The notes: generated by a model from the letters alone, not told the origin. Positions 8,269 through 17,342 are shown, counted from the first letter of the stretch. The stretch: 27,409 nt of DNA from an uncultured Lachnospiraceae bacterium (GCA_910585995.1 CAJUGG010000002.1:1-27409), one strand, 5' to 3'. Program-made: numbers and translations.

Positions 8269-8964
8269 TCAGCGATACTTTGCACAGATCTTTTGTGCAA
8301 TTCTCTGCTTTTTCTCATATTCCTCCTGGCTGACCTGTCCGGTACGCAGCAGATAGTCTCCAAGGTCCTCCGCGGTCGCCATCCCTTCTGTATGGATATC
8401 TTTTTTCTTCAGCACATTGCCAATAGTTCTGAATATAATCCGCAGATCCCCCAAAAATGTAATCTTCTCCACATATTTCTGGTCGTAGATAAGCTTGTCC
8501 TCCCAGGATATCGCGTTTCTTCCGCTGACCTGCGCAAGCCCTGTCAGCCCCTGCGGGACTTTATGGCGGCGGCGTTGTTCTTTGGTCATAAAGACCATAT
8601 CCCGGACCAGCTGCGGCCTTGGACCTACGATGCTCATATCTCCTTTTAAAATATTAAAAAGCTCCGGAAGCTCATCCAGACTGGTGTCTCTTAAAAAACT
8701 CCCAAATTCTGTCAGACGCGCCTCATCCGGGAGCAGCTTGCCATCCGGACCCCTTTCATCGGTCATGGTGCGAAATTTATACATCTGAAAGATCTTCTCG
8801 CCTTTTCCCGGTCTTAACTGTGTAAAGAGCACAGGACTTCCCAGCTTCCTGCGAACCAAAAAAGCCACAATCGCCATCACTGGACTTAACAGGCAAATCG
8901 CCACCAGCGACAGCAAAACATCCAGTTCTCTTTTGATACAGTTTACATAAATATTTCGTCTCAT
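8269..8964 (-). CDS. Initiating phosphoglycosyl transferase (PglC-like)
   Basis: A 231-residue monotopic sugar transferase of the bacterial_transf family (Pfam PF02397). One hydrophobic re-entrant helix lies near 13-36. The conserved core runs KFRTM, then LRDTSLDELPEL with the catalytic Asp-Glu pair, then GDMSIVGPRPQL and GLTGLAQVSGR. It moves a phospho-sugar from UDP to undecaprenyl phosphate at the inner face of the membrane and starts the repeat unit. It is the small single-domain form, like PglC of Campylobacter, not the five-helix WbaP form. An adjoining PglF-type dehydratase and aminotransferase suggest a bacillosamine-like sugar as its substrate. The stop of the aminotransferase is fused to its start (TAGATG), with GGAG upstream. 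Confidence 0.92.
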   Translation of the reverse strand: MRRNIYVNCIKRELDVLLSLVAICLLSPVMAIVAFLVRRKLGSPVLFTQLRPGKGEKIFQMYKFRTMTDERGPDGKLLPDEARLTEFGSFLRDTSLDELPELFNILKGDMSIVGPRPQLVRDMVFMTKEQRRRHKVPQGLTGLAQVSGRNAISWEDKLIYDQKYVEKITFLGDLRIIFRTIGNVLKKKDIHTEGMATAEDLGDYLLRTGQVSQEEYEKKQRIAQKICAKYR

Positions 8965-10098
8965 CTATCTCCACAATCCCCGGATCATCCCGCATATTCT
9001 GGATAGGTCTTCGTCTGTCATCTTAGTATCACTGGGCAGACAGACCCCTTTGCGAAACAGATTGGCTCCCACATCGCCATTGTCCACATAGTCATATCTG
9101 GAAAATACCGGCTGCAGATGCATAGGCTTCCACACCGGGCGGCTCTCAACATCGCCCTTTTCCAGAGCGATCATCACATCCAATGGCCTTACAGGTCCGT
9201 CTGGCGCAAGCTGTATCACACTGAGCCAGCAGTTGGCTCTCTCCCCTTCGTGCAGCGGCATAAAGGAGATCCCCGGCAGATCCTCAAGATGTTCCCGATA
9301 ATAATCAAAGATATGCCGTTTTTGTGCCACTCTCTCTTCCAATACTTTCAGCTGTCCTCTGCCGATGCCTGCCACAATATTACTCATACGGTAATTGTAC
9401 CCAATTTCCTTATGTTCATAATGGCGCGCAGGCTCTCTTGCCTGTGTGGCCCAAAACCGGGTCTTGGCGATGCGCTCTTTTGCTTTTTCTTCTTCCAGAC
9501 TGCACACCAGCATCCCGCCGCCGGATGTTGTGATGATCTTATTTCCATTAAAAGAAAAGACTCCATAATCCCCAAACGTCCCTGTATGCTGTCCATGGTA
9601 GTAACTCCCTAAGCTCTCCGCTGCATCTTCAATCACTGGTACTCCATGACTTTTACAGATCTCCATAATCCGTTCCATATTAGCAGGCAGCCCATACAGA
9701 TGCACTGGCATCACTGCTTTCACATCCGGGTGTCTCTCAAACGCACATTCAAGCGCCTCCGGCGACATATTCCAGGTCTCTAGGTCACTGTCAATCAATA
9801 CAGGAACTGCCCTCTCATAGATCACAGGATTGACGGTCGCAGAAAACGTCAGGTCTTGGCAAAACACTTTGTCCCCTTCTTTCACCCCTGCCGCTTTCAA
9901 AGCCAGATGAATCGCTGCAGAGCCGGAGGACAGTGCCGCTGCATCTTTTGCTCCCACATAAGAAGCCAATTCTTTCTCAAACTCATTGACATTTTTCCCA
10001 AGAGGAGCAATCCAGTTGGTATCAAATGCCTCTTTTATAAACTCCTGTTCATATCCCTGTGCACTCATATGCGGGGAAGACAGAAAAATATGTGCCAT
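8965..10098 (-). CDS. DegT/DnrJ/EryC1/StrS sugar aminotransferase (PglE-like)
   Basis: A 377-residue PLP enzyme that transaminates a keto nucleotide sugar. SSGSAAIHLAL at 57-67 and EDAAESLGS at 157-165 are the cofactor-pocket motifs, and the PLP lysine is Lys187 in FNGNKIITTSGGGM. TNWIAPLGKNVNEFE near the N-terminus is characteristic of the PglE/LegC side of the family. The gene follows the 4,6-dehydratase by 97 nt and has AGAGG upstream. Its natural substrate is UDP-4-keto-6-deoxy-GlcNAc from that enzyme. It is the only aminotransferase here, so it may also, or instead, serve the 3-keto uronate made by the WbpA/WbpB-like pair. Confidence 0.9.
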   Translation of the reverse strand: MAHIFLSSPHMSAQGYEQEFIKEAFDTNWIAPLGKNVNEFEKELASYVGAKDAAALSSGSAAIHLALKAAGVKEGDKVFCQDLTFSATVNPVIYERAVPVLIDSDLETWNMSPEALECAFERHPDVKAVMPVHLYGLPANMERIMEICKSHGVPVIEDAAESLGSYYHGQHTGTFGDYGVFSFNGNKIITTSGGGMLVCSLEEEKAKERIAKTRFWATQAREPARHYEHKEIGYNYRMSNIVAGIGRGQLKVLEERVAQKRHIFDYYREHLEDLPGISFMPLHEGERANCWLSVIQLAPDGPVRPLDVMIALEKGDVESRPVWKPMHLQPVFSRYDYVDNGDVGANLFRKGVCLPSDTKMTDEDLSRICGMIRGLWR

Positions 10099-10131
10099 TC
10101 TACACGCCTCTTTTCTTGGATTTTCTGTAAT

Positions 10132-10160
10132 AGTTTAGCATTTTCGCCTGTATTTTACAA
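10132..10160 (-). promoter_or_regulatory. Possible internal promoter before the aminotransferase gene
   Basis: On the minus strand TTGTAA (10155-10160) and TAAACT (10132-10137) are separated by exactly 17 nt, each a 4/6 match to sigma-A boxes. They sit in the only sizeable gap (97 nt) of the operon. A weak 6-bp hairpin (10167-10172 with 10181-10186) lies just upstream and lacks a T run. It could boost the nine genes from the aminotransferase to the decarboxylase. Sequence support is modest. Confidence 0.35.
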
Positions 10161-10195
10161 GTGAAACCTGTGATAACCACCACAGGCCTGTCTCT

Positions 10196-12052
10196 TTATC
10201 CTCTCATATGATAAGTTGGCACAATCTCCATCACCTTTTCTTTGATCTTCGCATCGTCTGTCTTGGACATCTGATCCAGCTCTTCTAACTGCTGCCGAAA
10301 TTCTTCTTCATCAAATTCTATGGGTTTTCCGATATGGATCAGTTCATTTTCTGTGCTTTGCAGTCCTTCTTCACTCATCAGCAATTCTTCATAGAGCTTC
10401 TCTCCCGGCCGCAGCCCAGTAAATTGGATATCGATATCTTCATATGGCTTGTAACCTGACAGACGGATCAGATTCAGTGCCAGATCCAGGATCTTCACAG
10501 GCTTTCCCATATCCAGGACAAAGATCTCTCCGCCCTTTGCCTGTGCCCCTGCCTGCAGCACCAAAGACACTGCCTCCGGTATGGTCATAAAATAGCGGAT
10601 AATATCCGGATGTGTGACGGTCACCGGGCCGCCTTCCTCGATCTGCTTTTTAAACAGAGGAATCACGCTTCCATTACTCCCCAGCACATTTCCAAAGCGT
10701 ACTGCTACAAACTCCGTCTGTGACTGGTGATTCATCATCTGCACGATCATCTCGCAAAGCCGCTTGGAAGCGCCCATAATGTTCGTGGGATTTACTGCTT
10801 TATCGGTGGAGATCAGCACAAAGCGGGAGGCATGATAGCGGTCTGCGGCCTGTGCAGTCTTATAAGTGCCCATCACATTATTTTTAATAGCCTCATTTGG
10901 GCTGTCTTCCATCAGCGGTACATGCTTGTGCGCTGCTGCATGATAGACGATCTGCGGCCTGTAGATCTCAAAGATGTTGTTGATTCTGTGAGTATTTCTC
11001 ACCGAACCAATCAAGACCACCAGATCCAGAGCAGGATAATCCCGTTTTAACTCCTGCTGAATATCATATGCATTATTTTCATAAATATCAAAGATCACCA
11101 GCCGCTTTGGCGTATGCCTCGCAATCTGCCGGCACAGTTCGCTTCCGATGGAACCTCCTCCTCCTGTGACCAATACCGTCTTTCCAGACACATAATCCAT
11201 AATACGGTCAATCTGTGTATCCACAGGGTCTCTGCCCAGGAGATCCTCGATCTCCACATTGCGAAGCTTAGATACGCTCACTTCCCCATTCACCAATTGA
11301 TACAATCCAGGCAGTACCTTTAACTTGCAGCTGGTCTGACTACAGATATCCAGGATCTCCTGAATTGTTCCGTGAGTCGCAGAAGGCATCGCAATCATGA
11401 TCTCATCGATCTCATATTCTCTTGCCAGTCTGCAGATATCATATCGGCTTCCGGCCACCAGCACCCCCCGCAGATACTTTCCTCTCTTTCCTGGATCGTC
11501 ATCTACGATACAACAGACATGCTGCCCCACAAACCGGCTGTTCTGCAATTCTTTCAAAAGCGTATAGCCAGCCTCCCCTGCCCCGACAATCATTGTATTT
11601 TTCTTACCAGCGGTGAGCATTCCCTCTCTTCTGGACTGGATATATCCCAAGATTCGGTACATAAACCGAAACACACTGATCCCCATAGCCAGCATCACAA
11701 AATACAAAAACGGATAGCTTCTGGGAAATTCAAGCCCCAAAAGTTTCATTCCCAAGAACTGCGACGCTGCAGAACACAGACAAGCGATTAAGATATTCAC
11801 CAGATCCGAAGCGCTGGCATACTTCCAGATCCCCTGATACAACCGGCATAGCATAAAGATACCGATAGAGATCAATAAGTTCCAGGGAAGATACTTAAAT
11901 ATATTTTCTATAAACTCAATCGCCCGCGGCTCAAACAGCCAGTTGTAGCGCATATAGATCGCCAACGGTCCTGCAACAGTGATAATGATCATATCAGCCA
12001 GCATCAACAACAGGATTCTGTATATCATTTTTTTGCTTTTATTTTTAAACAT
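10196..12052 (-). CDS. UDP-GlcNAc 4,6-dehydratase, membrane-bound (PglF/WbpM/CapD-like)
   Basis: A 618-residue long-form dehydratase. Four hydrophobic helices occupy about 10-135, then a CoA-binding-like Rossmann domain (IVGAGEAGY 155-163), then the SDR catalytic domain with TGGGGSIG at 296-303. The catalytic segment STDKA (415-419) and MGASK (426-430) shows Met in place of the usual SDR Tyr, the Ser-Met-Lys arrangement of PglF/WbpM enzymes. It converts UDP-GlcNAc to UDP-4-keto-6-deoxy-GlcNAc (or the epimeric product in FlaA1-like relatives). The partner aminotransferase and phosphoglycosyl transferase follow directly, matching a bacillosamine pathway. The start lies about 10 nt after GAGGT. 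Confidence 0.92.
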   Translation of the reverse strand: MFKNKSKKMIYRILLLMLADMIIITVAGPLAIYMRYNWLFEPRAIEFIENIFKYLPWNLLISIGIFMLCRLYQGIWKYASASDLVNILIACLCSAASQFLGMKLLGLEFPRSYPFLYFVMLAMGISVFRFMYRILGYIQSRREGMLTAGKKNTMIVGAGEAGYTLLKELQNSRFVGQHVCCIVDDDPGKRGKYLRGVLVAGSRYDICRLAREYEIDEIMIAMPSATHGTIQEILDICSQTSCKLKVLPGLYQLVNGEVSVSKLRNVEIEDLLGRDPVDTQIDRIMDYVSGKTVLVTGGGGSIGSELCRQIARHTPKRLVIFDIYENNAYDIQQELKRDYPALDLVVLIGSVRNTHRINNIFEIYRPQIVYHAAAHKHVPLMEDSPNEAIKNNVMGTYKTAQAADRYHASRFVLISTDKAVNPTNIMGASKRLCEMIVQMMNHQSQTEFVAVRFGNVLGSNGSVIPLFKKQIEEGGPVTVTHPDIIRYFMTIPEAVSLVLQAGAQAKGGEIFVLDMGKPVKILDLALNLIRLSGYKPYEDIDIQFTGLRPGEKLYEELLMSEEGLQSTENELIHIGKPIEFDEEEFRQQLEELDQMSKTDDAKIKEKVMEIVPTYHMRG

Positions 12053-12059
12053 CCAGCGT

Positions 12060-13769
12060 TTACCTCGTTATTTTATAAAAGATTCCCGTACTGCCTGTTA
12101 TCTGTTCTCCCTGCTTCATCTGTATCAGTTCTTCCAGATACCCTTCTGCCGGCACGCTTAGACTGCCTTCTGGATTGCTTCCATGAGAGGTGTATCTCCA
12201 CGTATCATATCTTCCATATCCATCTTTTAGTACCAATACGATACTGGGGATATTTTCTGTATATTTCTTATAATACGACCAGTTTCGTTCGTCGGTAAAA
12301 TCCACCTTCCAGACGCTGTAAGCGCCGCATCGCGCCGGTGCCTCCAGATAGATCCAGGGATGAAGGCCTGGCACTGCCAGACGGTCTTCTTTGGTCATGT
12401 ATCGCTCCAGCTCCTGAATCGTCTGTTCATATTCCTCCGCCCGGTGAGCCGTGGTAAAGAGATATTTCATACTTCCTCTGCTCACCTGCGTATCCAGTCT
12501 CCAGATGGCGCTGTCCCGGTACACATCCAGAAAACGATTCAAGATCAATACTCCAAATAGTAAAATGATAACTCCGTCCCGTAGATAACAAAAGATTTTT
12601 TCGCCTTTTTTGCTGTCTTCCAAAAGAACATATAACGCCCAGATATCCGCCAGCAAAACACCCATATTCAGCACACGTATCCCCACATTAGATCCTAAGA
12701 TCCACACCACAGAAAATCCCAGACCTGCCAATAAAAACAGCCATTCCATCGAGTGTTTTTTTAGGGAAGGGGTTGAAGCCAGCCATATCTGTACTGCCAG
12801 CAGTAAGACCGCTACGATGATTCCGCCCTCAAAAAAGTTCCTTACATACACAGCCTGTACAAAAAATTCGAGATATACAATTCCCTTGTAGAAGAAAATC
12901 CACTTCTGCTGGCTGATCTTTTTTCTCCAGACAGCAATACCCGTAACAAATGTTACACCATATAGAGGCCAAGTATATTTCAGATAGGTAAAACACAGAT
13001 AGGACATCATATCTGTCAGTTTCTCCCATACGGTGCCCTGATGCAGCGGGTCCATCAGGATCTTGGGTATATTTTGAAACCCTTTTATCAGATCCGGACC
13101 AATCCCTACAAAAAAGAAGGCGGATATAAGAGCGATTCCCAGACAAAAACAGATCCCGTCCTTTTCTGGCCATACCCGTTTTCTCCGCCAGAGATAAACC
13201 ACAACCAGCACCCCAAACACTAAGACCAGATAAGGCATACAGATCACAGAGATACTAAAATTCACCCCGGCAAGTACCCACAAGATCTCCGGTCTTTTCG
13301 CATGTTTTCCATCTGTCCACAACAGCAAAAATAATAAAAAAGTCTCCAGTCCCAGGCTATAATAAGAAAATGTCCCGATGCCTGCCCGCACATAGATACA
13401 GCACATCGCTGCCGCTAAAAAGCTATAGCCACAGCTTCTGCTCTCTTTTCGAAAGACAGCGAGCATATACCCCGCAACCAGCACCGAGAACCCCACATAA
13501 CACAGGCGGGCAGCAAGGATGATTCCTTCCTGACTACCGCACAGTCCCACATACAGCCGATAAAAGGGAAGCAGTAAGACGCCAATCAACTGCGTGGGAA
13601 ACCATTCATCGACCAGGATCTGATCTCCCATGGCAAATCTTTTGGCCAATGCAAAGTAAAAAGATTCATCTGTATAATCCACACCAAAAAATGCCCTGAA
13701 AATAAGCAGTACCGCAAGTACTCCCAAGCATCCATATGCTGTTTTCCAACTGCATCTTAATTTCTGCAT
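12060..13769 (-). CDS. Polytopic GT-C-like membrane protein (glycosyltransferase or polymerase)
   Basis: A 569-residue protein with about ten or eleven hydrophobic helices up to residue 410 and a soluble C-terminal part (about 420-569). Acidic residues in the first external loop (DYTDESFYFALAKR at 31-44 and VDEWFPTQL at 53-61) match the catalytic Asp-Glu position of GT-C enzymes such as the GT39/ArnT group. Such proteins use polyprenyl-linked sugars on the outer face. No other Wzy candidate is in the operon, so this may be the polymerase or a side-branch transferase. It follows the flippase stop directly (TAGATG) with AAGGAG as ribosome site. Family naming is by fold resemblance only. Confidence 0.7.
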   Translation of the reverse strand: MQKLRCSWKTAYGCLGVLAVLLIFRAFFGVDYTDESFYFALAKRFAMGDQILVDEWFPTQLIGVLLLPFYRLYVGLCGSQEGIILAARLCYVGFSVLVAGYMLAVFRKESRSCGYSFLAAAMCCIYVRAGIGTFSYYSLGLETFLLFLLLWTDGKHAKRPEILWVLAGVNFSISVICMPYLVLVFGVLVVVYLWRRKRVWPEKDGICFCLGIALISAFFFVGIGPDLIKGFQNIPKILMDPLHQGTVWEKLTDMMSYLCFTYLKYTWPLYGVTFVTGIAVWRKKISQQKWIFFYKGIVYLEFFVQAVYVRNFFEGGIIVAVLLLAVQIWLASTPSLKKHSMEWLFLLAGLGFSVVWILGSNVGIRVLNMGVLLADIWALYVLLEDSKKGEKIFCYLRDGVIILLFGVLILNRFLDVYRDSAIWRLDTQVSRGSMKYLFTTAHRAEEYEQTIQELERYMTKEDRLAVPGLHPWIYLEAPARCGAYSVWKVDFTDERNWSYYKKYTENIPSIVLVLKDGYGRYDTWRYTSHGSNPEGSLSVPAEGYLEELIQMKQGEQITGSTGIFYKITR

Positions 13770-15095
13770 CTATTTCTCCTTACGCAGTCCGATCAATGTC
13801 TTTAGTTGTCCCATATATTTCCACGAACCCACATAAAGTCCCACAAACGACCGGGTATCCGGAAAGAACATAGGACTTATCAGGGAGACTAACATCTGTG
13901 AAAACAGCGTTCCTACAGCAGCACCTGCCATCCCCCAGACCTGGATCGCAAAATAGTTAAAGATCAGATTAAATACGCCTCCTATGACAGTATAATATTT
14001 TACATACTGATTTTTATCCTCTGCCACATTCCAGATCCCTCTGGCTGTCCCTAACATGGCAAAACTCGTGGACCAGATCAGGATCTGCAAAAGAGGCACT
14101 GCTTCCATATATTCTCTGCCATACAGCAGAAAAATAATCCATTTTCCAAAAATCTGTATACCGATTCCTACCCCGATCCCCATAAGAGATACTGCCAGCA
14201 GAAGAATTTGAAACAGCCTTAGATAATCTTTCTCGCTGGTATTCTTTTTCTCTAAGATCACCGCTCTGGCCGAATTGATAATGGACTGAGGGACAAACTC
14301 CCACAGCATCGCAATGGTCATGGCACTGGTGTAGAGTCCAACTTCCCGTTTTCCCATCATCTTGCCGAGCATCACCTTGTCCATCTGCGTATACAGTGCA
14401 ATCGCAAGCCCGGAGATAATATAATGTTTGCTTTTGTCAAACATCTCCCTCGCTCTTGTAAAAGAATAGCTCAGCCGAAATTGTTTCTCTCTTATAAAAA
14501 TCACAAAGATAATGCCGCCGCAGACCAGTGCCTGAATCGTCGTAGAGGCCGCAAACCACTGTACGGAAGCTCCAAAAAACAACAGGGAAATCTTCCAGAT
14601 GCCTACAATCGTTGCGCCGATGGAAGAAGCCACCACATACACTTTAGACTTCAGCTCTGACAAAAACCACTCATTCAAAAGCTCATACGTATTGCAGATC
14701 AATACCAGCGCCTGCAAACCAGTAACCACCAAAAGGACTTGATTGCCCGGTTCTACGATGCAGACAAAGAGCAGTACACAGGTAAAACTAACCAGGGAAG
14801 CTACCAGTCTCATCACCAGTGCTGTTCCCATTGTCTTTCCTTTTTCCGTGGGCTTTCTGATCAATTCGCTCATAATAATGCTGTTTAAGCCCAACTGGCT
14901 GATGGCATTAAAAAGATTGACCAAAGAAGTACCATATCCGATCAGTCCATAGTTTGAAGGCCCCAGATAACGCACCGACAGAGAACCTACCACCAGCGAA
15001 AGCAGCATCGAATAGATATTTTTAAACAACAGCCAGTTTGTATTTGCGATAAATTTATTCTTGAATATTTTCTCTAAAAAGGTCTTGATCTTCAT
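13770..15095 (-). CDS. wzx: Polysaccharide flippase (Wzx, MVF/PST superfamily)
   Basis: A 441-residue integral membrane protein with 12 or more hydrophobic helices. The N-terminal pattern NTNWLLFKNIYSMLLSLVVG then SVRYLGPSNYGLIGYG is typical of polysaccharide flippases. A mid-protein YTQMDKVMLGKMMG matches the conserved helix-7 region of the family. It should move the undecaprenyl-linked repeat unit across the cytoplasmic membrane. The start is ATG 15095, which shares its A with the TGA stop of the preceding transferase; a GTG one codon upstream is the alternative. Coupled translation is likely because no strong ribosome site precedes it. Confidence 0.9.
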   Translation of the reverse strand: MKIKTFLEKIFKNKFIANTNWLLFKNIYSMLLSLVVGSLSVRYLGPSNYGLIGYGTSLVNLFNAISQLGLNSIIMSELIRKPTEKGKTMGTALVMRLVASLVSFTCVLLFVCIVEPGNQVLLVVTGLQALVLICNTYELLNEWFLSELKSKVYVVASSIGATIVGIWKISLLFFGASVQWFAASTTIQALVCGGIIFVIFIREKQFRLSYSFTRAREMFDKSKHYIISGLAIALYTQMDKVMLGKMMGKREVGLYTSAMTIAMLWEFVPQSIINSARAVILEKKNTSEKDYLRLFQILLLAVSLMGIGVGIGIQIFGKWIIFLLYGREYMEAVPLLQILIWSTSFAMLGTARGIWNVAEDKNQYVKYYTVIGGVFNLIFNYFAIQVWGMAGAAVGTLFSQMLVSLISPMFFPDTRSFVGLYVGSWKYMGQLKTLIGLRKEK

Positions 15096-16234
15096 CACTG
15101 CTTTCTAATCTTCTGCCTCATCCGCTCGACGGCCCATTTCAGCAGGTCCCGTCCATTAATGATTCCATATCCATATTCCAAAAAACGGATTCTCTCTTTT
15201 TTATCCGGGACAAACTTCTCAGAAGGTTCTAAGGTATCATAGAGCGTGATATCTGTCCCTTTGATGGATTCCATAACATTTAATTCCACTGGTTTCATGC
15301 ACATGGAGTATTGTTTCAATACCTTGTACGGTTTGCTGCAGCAGGTCAACAGATATCTTTTATAAGAAGCCTCTTGTTTTCTTCCCCAAAAATCACAGGT
15401 AAAATCTTCTTCTGGTACTTCCAGATAAGAGGCCAAGCCCAAAGGCTCTCCATAGATATCATACTTGACTCCCTCTTCAAAATCCGGCATCCGATATTCT
15501 TTTCTTCCATAGAATAATACCGACTGAAAGGCCGAAGAAGAATGATTAAAGTGTTCCCCTGCATCGCCAAAATTCGTGGTTAAAGACTCATAGCTGAACA
15601 CATAATACAGATCCTGTTCGACCACATAGCTTTGATAAAATTTTGCCCAGGACGATTCAGGATAATGAAGAACGGAGAGCGGCACATTTACATTCTGAGG
15701 CAGCTTCGGATGCGCTTCATACCAAAACTTAAATGCACTCCACATCCTGCGGTTCCATACCTGTCCCCAGGAAGTGGCAAACTGCTGAAAATACACATCA
15801 TATCCCGTATGCCGCGGAAAGAATGGATACGGACTTTCCAAAAGCTCTCTCTTGGTATTTAACCCAATCCCGGCAATCTTTGGATGTTCTCCATATTTCA
15901 TCAGTGCGCTCGTAGCATAGTGATAAAAGTCTGGTGAGACATACAGATCATCCTCTAAGATCATCACCGCACCATATCTCTCTGTCAGATCTCCACAGGA
16001 AATGATATGTCTGCGAAGCCCCAAGCGCTCAGGATGACAGATCACCTCTTTGCTGCCATAGTTCCATTCAAATTCCCTGGCCACACGGGCAACTTCCTCT
16101 GTCCCGCTTTGATCAATGCTAATCACTAAAGGAATCTCTTTCTCTTCATACACCGCATTTGCCAGAGAATGTAAGATCCGCCTCATAGAATCCGGCCGAT
16201 TATATCCCACTACTACCAATGCAATCTGATCCAT
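15095..16234 (-). CDS. GT-A fold glycosyltransferase (GNT-I/GT2-like)
   Basis: A 379-residue protein. The N-terminus ALVVVGYNRPDSMRR is a nucleotide-sugar binding start of GT-A enzymes, and MILEDDLYVSPDFY (91-104) carries the metal-binding acidic motif (LEDD 93-96). The pattern of an early YNRP and a later LEDD with SWGQVWNRR is seen in sugar transferases of exopolysaccharide loci related to the GNT-I superfamily. It should add one residue to the lipid-linked repeat unit in the cytoplasm. GAGGAC lies about 10 nt before ATG. Donor and acceptor are unknown. Confidence 0.82.
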   Translation of the reverse strand: MDQIALVVVGYNRPDSMRRILHSLANAVYEEKEIPLVISIDQSGTEEVARVAREFEWNYGSKEVICHPERLGLRRHIISCGDLTERYGAVMILEDDLYVSPDFYHYATSALMKYGEHPKIAGIGLNTKRELLESPYPFFPRHTGYDVYFQQFATSWGQVWNRRMWSAFKFWYEAHPKLPQNVNVPLSVLHYPESSWAKFYQSYVVEQDLYYVFSYESLTTNFGDAGEHFNHSSSAFQSVLFYGRKEYRMPDFEEGVKYDIYGEPLGLASYLEVPEEDFTCDFWGRKQEASYKRYLLTCCSKPYKVLKQYSMCMKPVELNVMESIKGTDITLYDTLEPSEKFVPDKKERIRFLEYGYGIINGRDLLKWAVERMRQKIRKQ

Positions 16235-16239
16235 ATCGT

Positions 16240-17205
16240 TTATGTCCTCTTCCTTACTGATTTATACAGGTCATTCATCGCACAGTACCACCGGACATTC
16301 ACCGTACACAGCATGACCCGAATATGATTCCACGGCGTAGCCGCCTTTCCCCACAGAAACCGTTTATTCAGATATTTTCGGTACTGCGGCTTGTACATCC
16401 TTGCTTCCTGAATCATATTCAGATAACTGTTCAGTGCTGCATTTTTCATCCATTTTTCCAAATCCTGATCCAAAGTCTCTGCTATCTTGCACTGCCCTTT
16501 TAAAACTGTATATAAATCTTTGATATTTTTTTCACGATTTTTCTGCATACTGATAGAACTCTCACGCACGATATAATGATACAACTGCGCAGGAGTCTCT
16601 GCAACGCTCTTAGCCTTTAGCAGCATCCTTGGCGTAAATTCCACATCTTCATGGAGAATCCCTTCCCGAAAGCGCAGACCTTCCCGGTTCAAAAATTCCC
16701 TTTTGCAGCAGTACAGCCACGACTGCACACACATACTCCGATGCCTGTATCTGCTATACAGATAGTCTCTCCCCGACATCAATTCCAGCTTCTGAACCGG
16801 CCGGTTTCTCACAGACTCCCTGACACCTTCCCACTCTTCAAACCCATTGTACCCGATCACCTCTGCCGCTTTCGTCTGCCTTATGACCTCTGCTAATGTC
16901 TTACAGATGTCCTTTTCCACATAGTCATCGGAATCCACAAAGATAAGGTAGTCCCCTTTTGCCCTCTCAATCCCCGCATTTCTCGCCGAAGACAAACCGC
17001 CATTTTTTTTATGGATCATAGTCACACAAGAATACTCTTCTGCATAGTTATCACACAGTTCTCCACTCCCGTCGGTACTTCCGTCATCTACCAGGATGAT
17101 CTCCATGCCCTGCTCCTTTTGGGCAATCAGAGAATCCACGCATCGGCTCAAATACTTCTCCACATTGTAGACAGGTACTACTATTGAAAATTCAATATGA
17201 TTCAT
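16240..17205 (-). CDS. Glycosyltransferase family 2
   Basis: A 321-residue GT-A transferase, first gene of the polysaccharide operon. FSIVVPVYNVEKYLSRC at 6-22, VDDGSTDGS at 39-47, NGGLSSARNAGI at 68-79 and the metal-binding FVDSDDY at 89-95 are classic GT2 signatures. The C-terminal part is helical and basic, as in capsule GT2 enzymes, and may touch the membrane. The frame opens with TTG at 17217, but ATG 17205 has GGTGA at suitable distance and the homology starts there. A predicted promoter lies about 50 nt upstream. Confidence 0.93.
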   Translation of the reverse strand: MNHIEFSIVVPVYNVEKYLSRCVDSLIAQKEQGMEIILVDDGSTDGSGELCDNYAEEYSCVTMIHKKNGGLSSARNAGIERAKGDYLIFVDSDDYVEKDICKTLAEVIRQTKAAEVIGYNGFEEWEGVRESVRNRPVQKLELMSGRDYLYSRYRHRSMCVQSWLYCCKREFLNREGLRFREGILHEDVEFTPRMLLKAKSVAETPAQLYHYIVRESSISMQKNREKNIKDLYTVLKGQCKIAETLDQDLEKWMKNAALNSYLNMIQEARMYKPQYRKYLNKRFLWGKAATPWNHIRVMLCTVNVRWYCAMNDLYKSVRKRT

Positions 17206-17253
17206 ATATATCACCAATATTTAAATTCTGCACTATGAATAAAAAACATACTC

Positions 17254-17282
17254 ATTATAATACAATTTCACCTTTCCAGCAA
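17254..17282 (-). promoter_or_regulatory. Predicted sigma-A promoter of the polysaccharide operon
   Basis: On the minus strand a perfect TATAAT (17254-17259) is preceded, after 17 nt, by TTGCTG (17277-17282). The start point would be near 17247, giving a leader of about 40 nt before ATG 17205. It lies just downstream of the muramidase terminator, so the operon should be independently expressed. The -35 box is weak, which may mean an activator is used. Confidence 0.65.
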
Positions 17283-17295
17283 TAGAAAGCACTTT

Positions 17296-17341
17296 AAAAA
17301 AACACAACACAGCCGCCCTGTGCGGCTGTGTTGTGTTTTTT
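17296..17341 (-). terminator. Strong rho-independent terminator after the muramidase gene
   Basis: A long perfect stem runs from the A run at 17296 through agccgc (17311-17316), a 5-nt loop (17317-17321), and gcggct (17322-17327) to the T run ending at 17341. On the minus strand the muramidase stop is followed immediately by this hairpin and a run of seven T. The A and T tails make it bidirectional. It separates the muramidase from the polysaccharide operon. Confidence 0.95.
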
Positions 17342-17342
17342 A

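Noticed and set aside
10167..10186. Terminator between the dehydratase and aminotransferase genes
   Set aside because: Only 6 bp of stem and no T run; the pathway genes are expected to be co-expressed.
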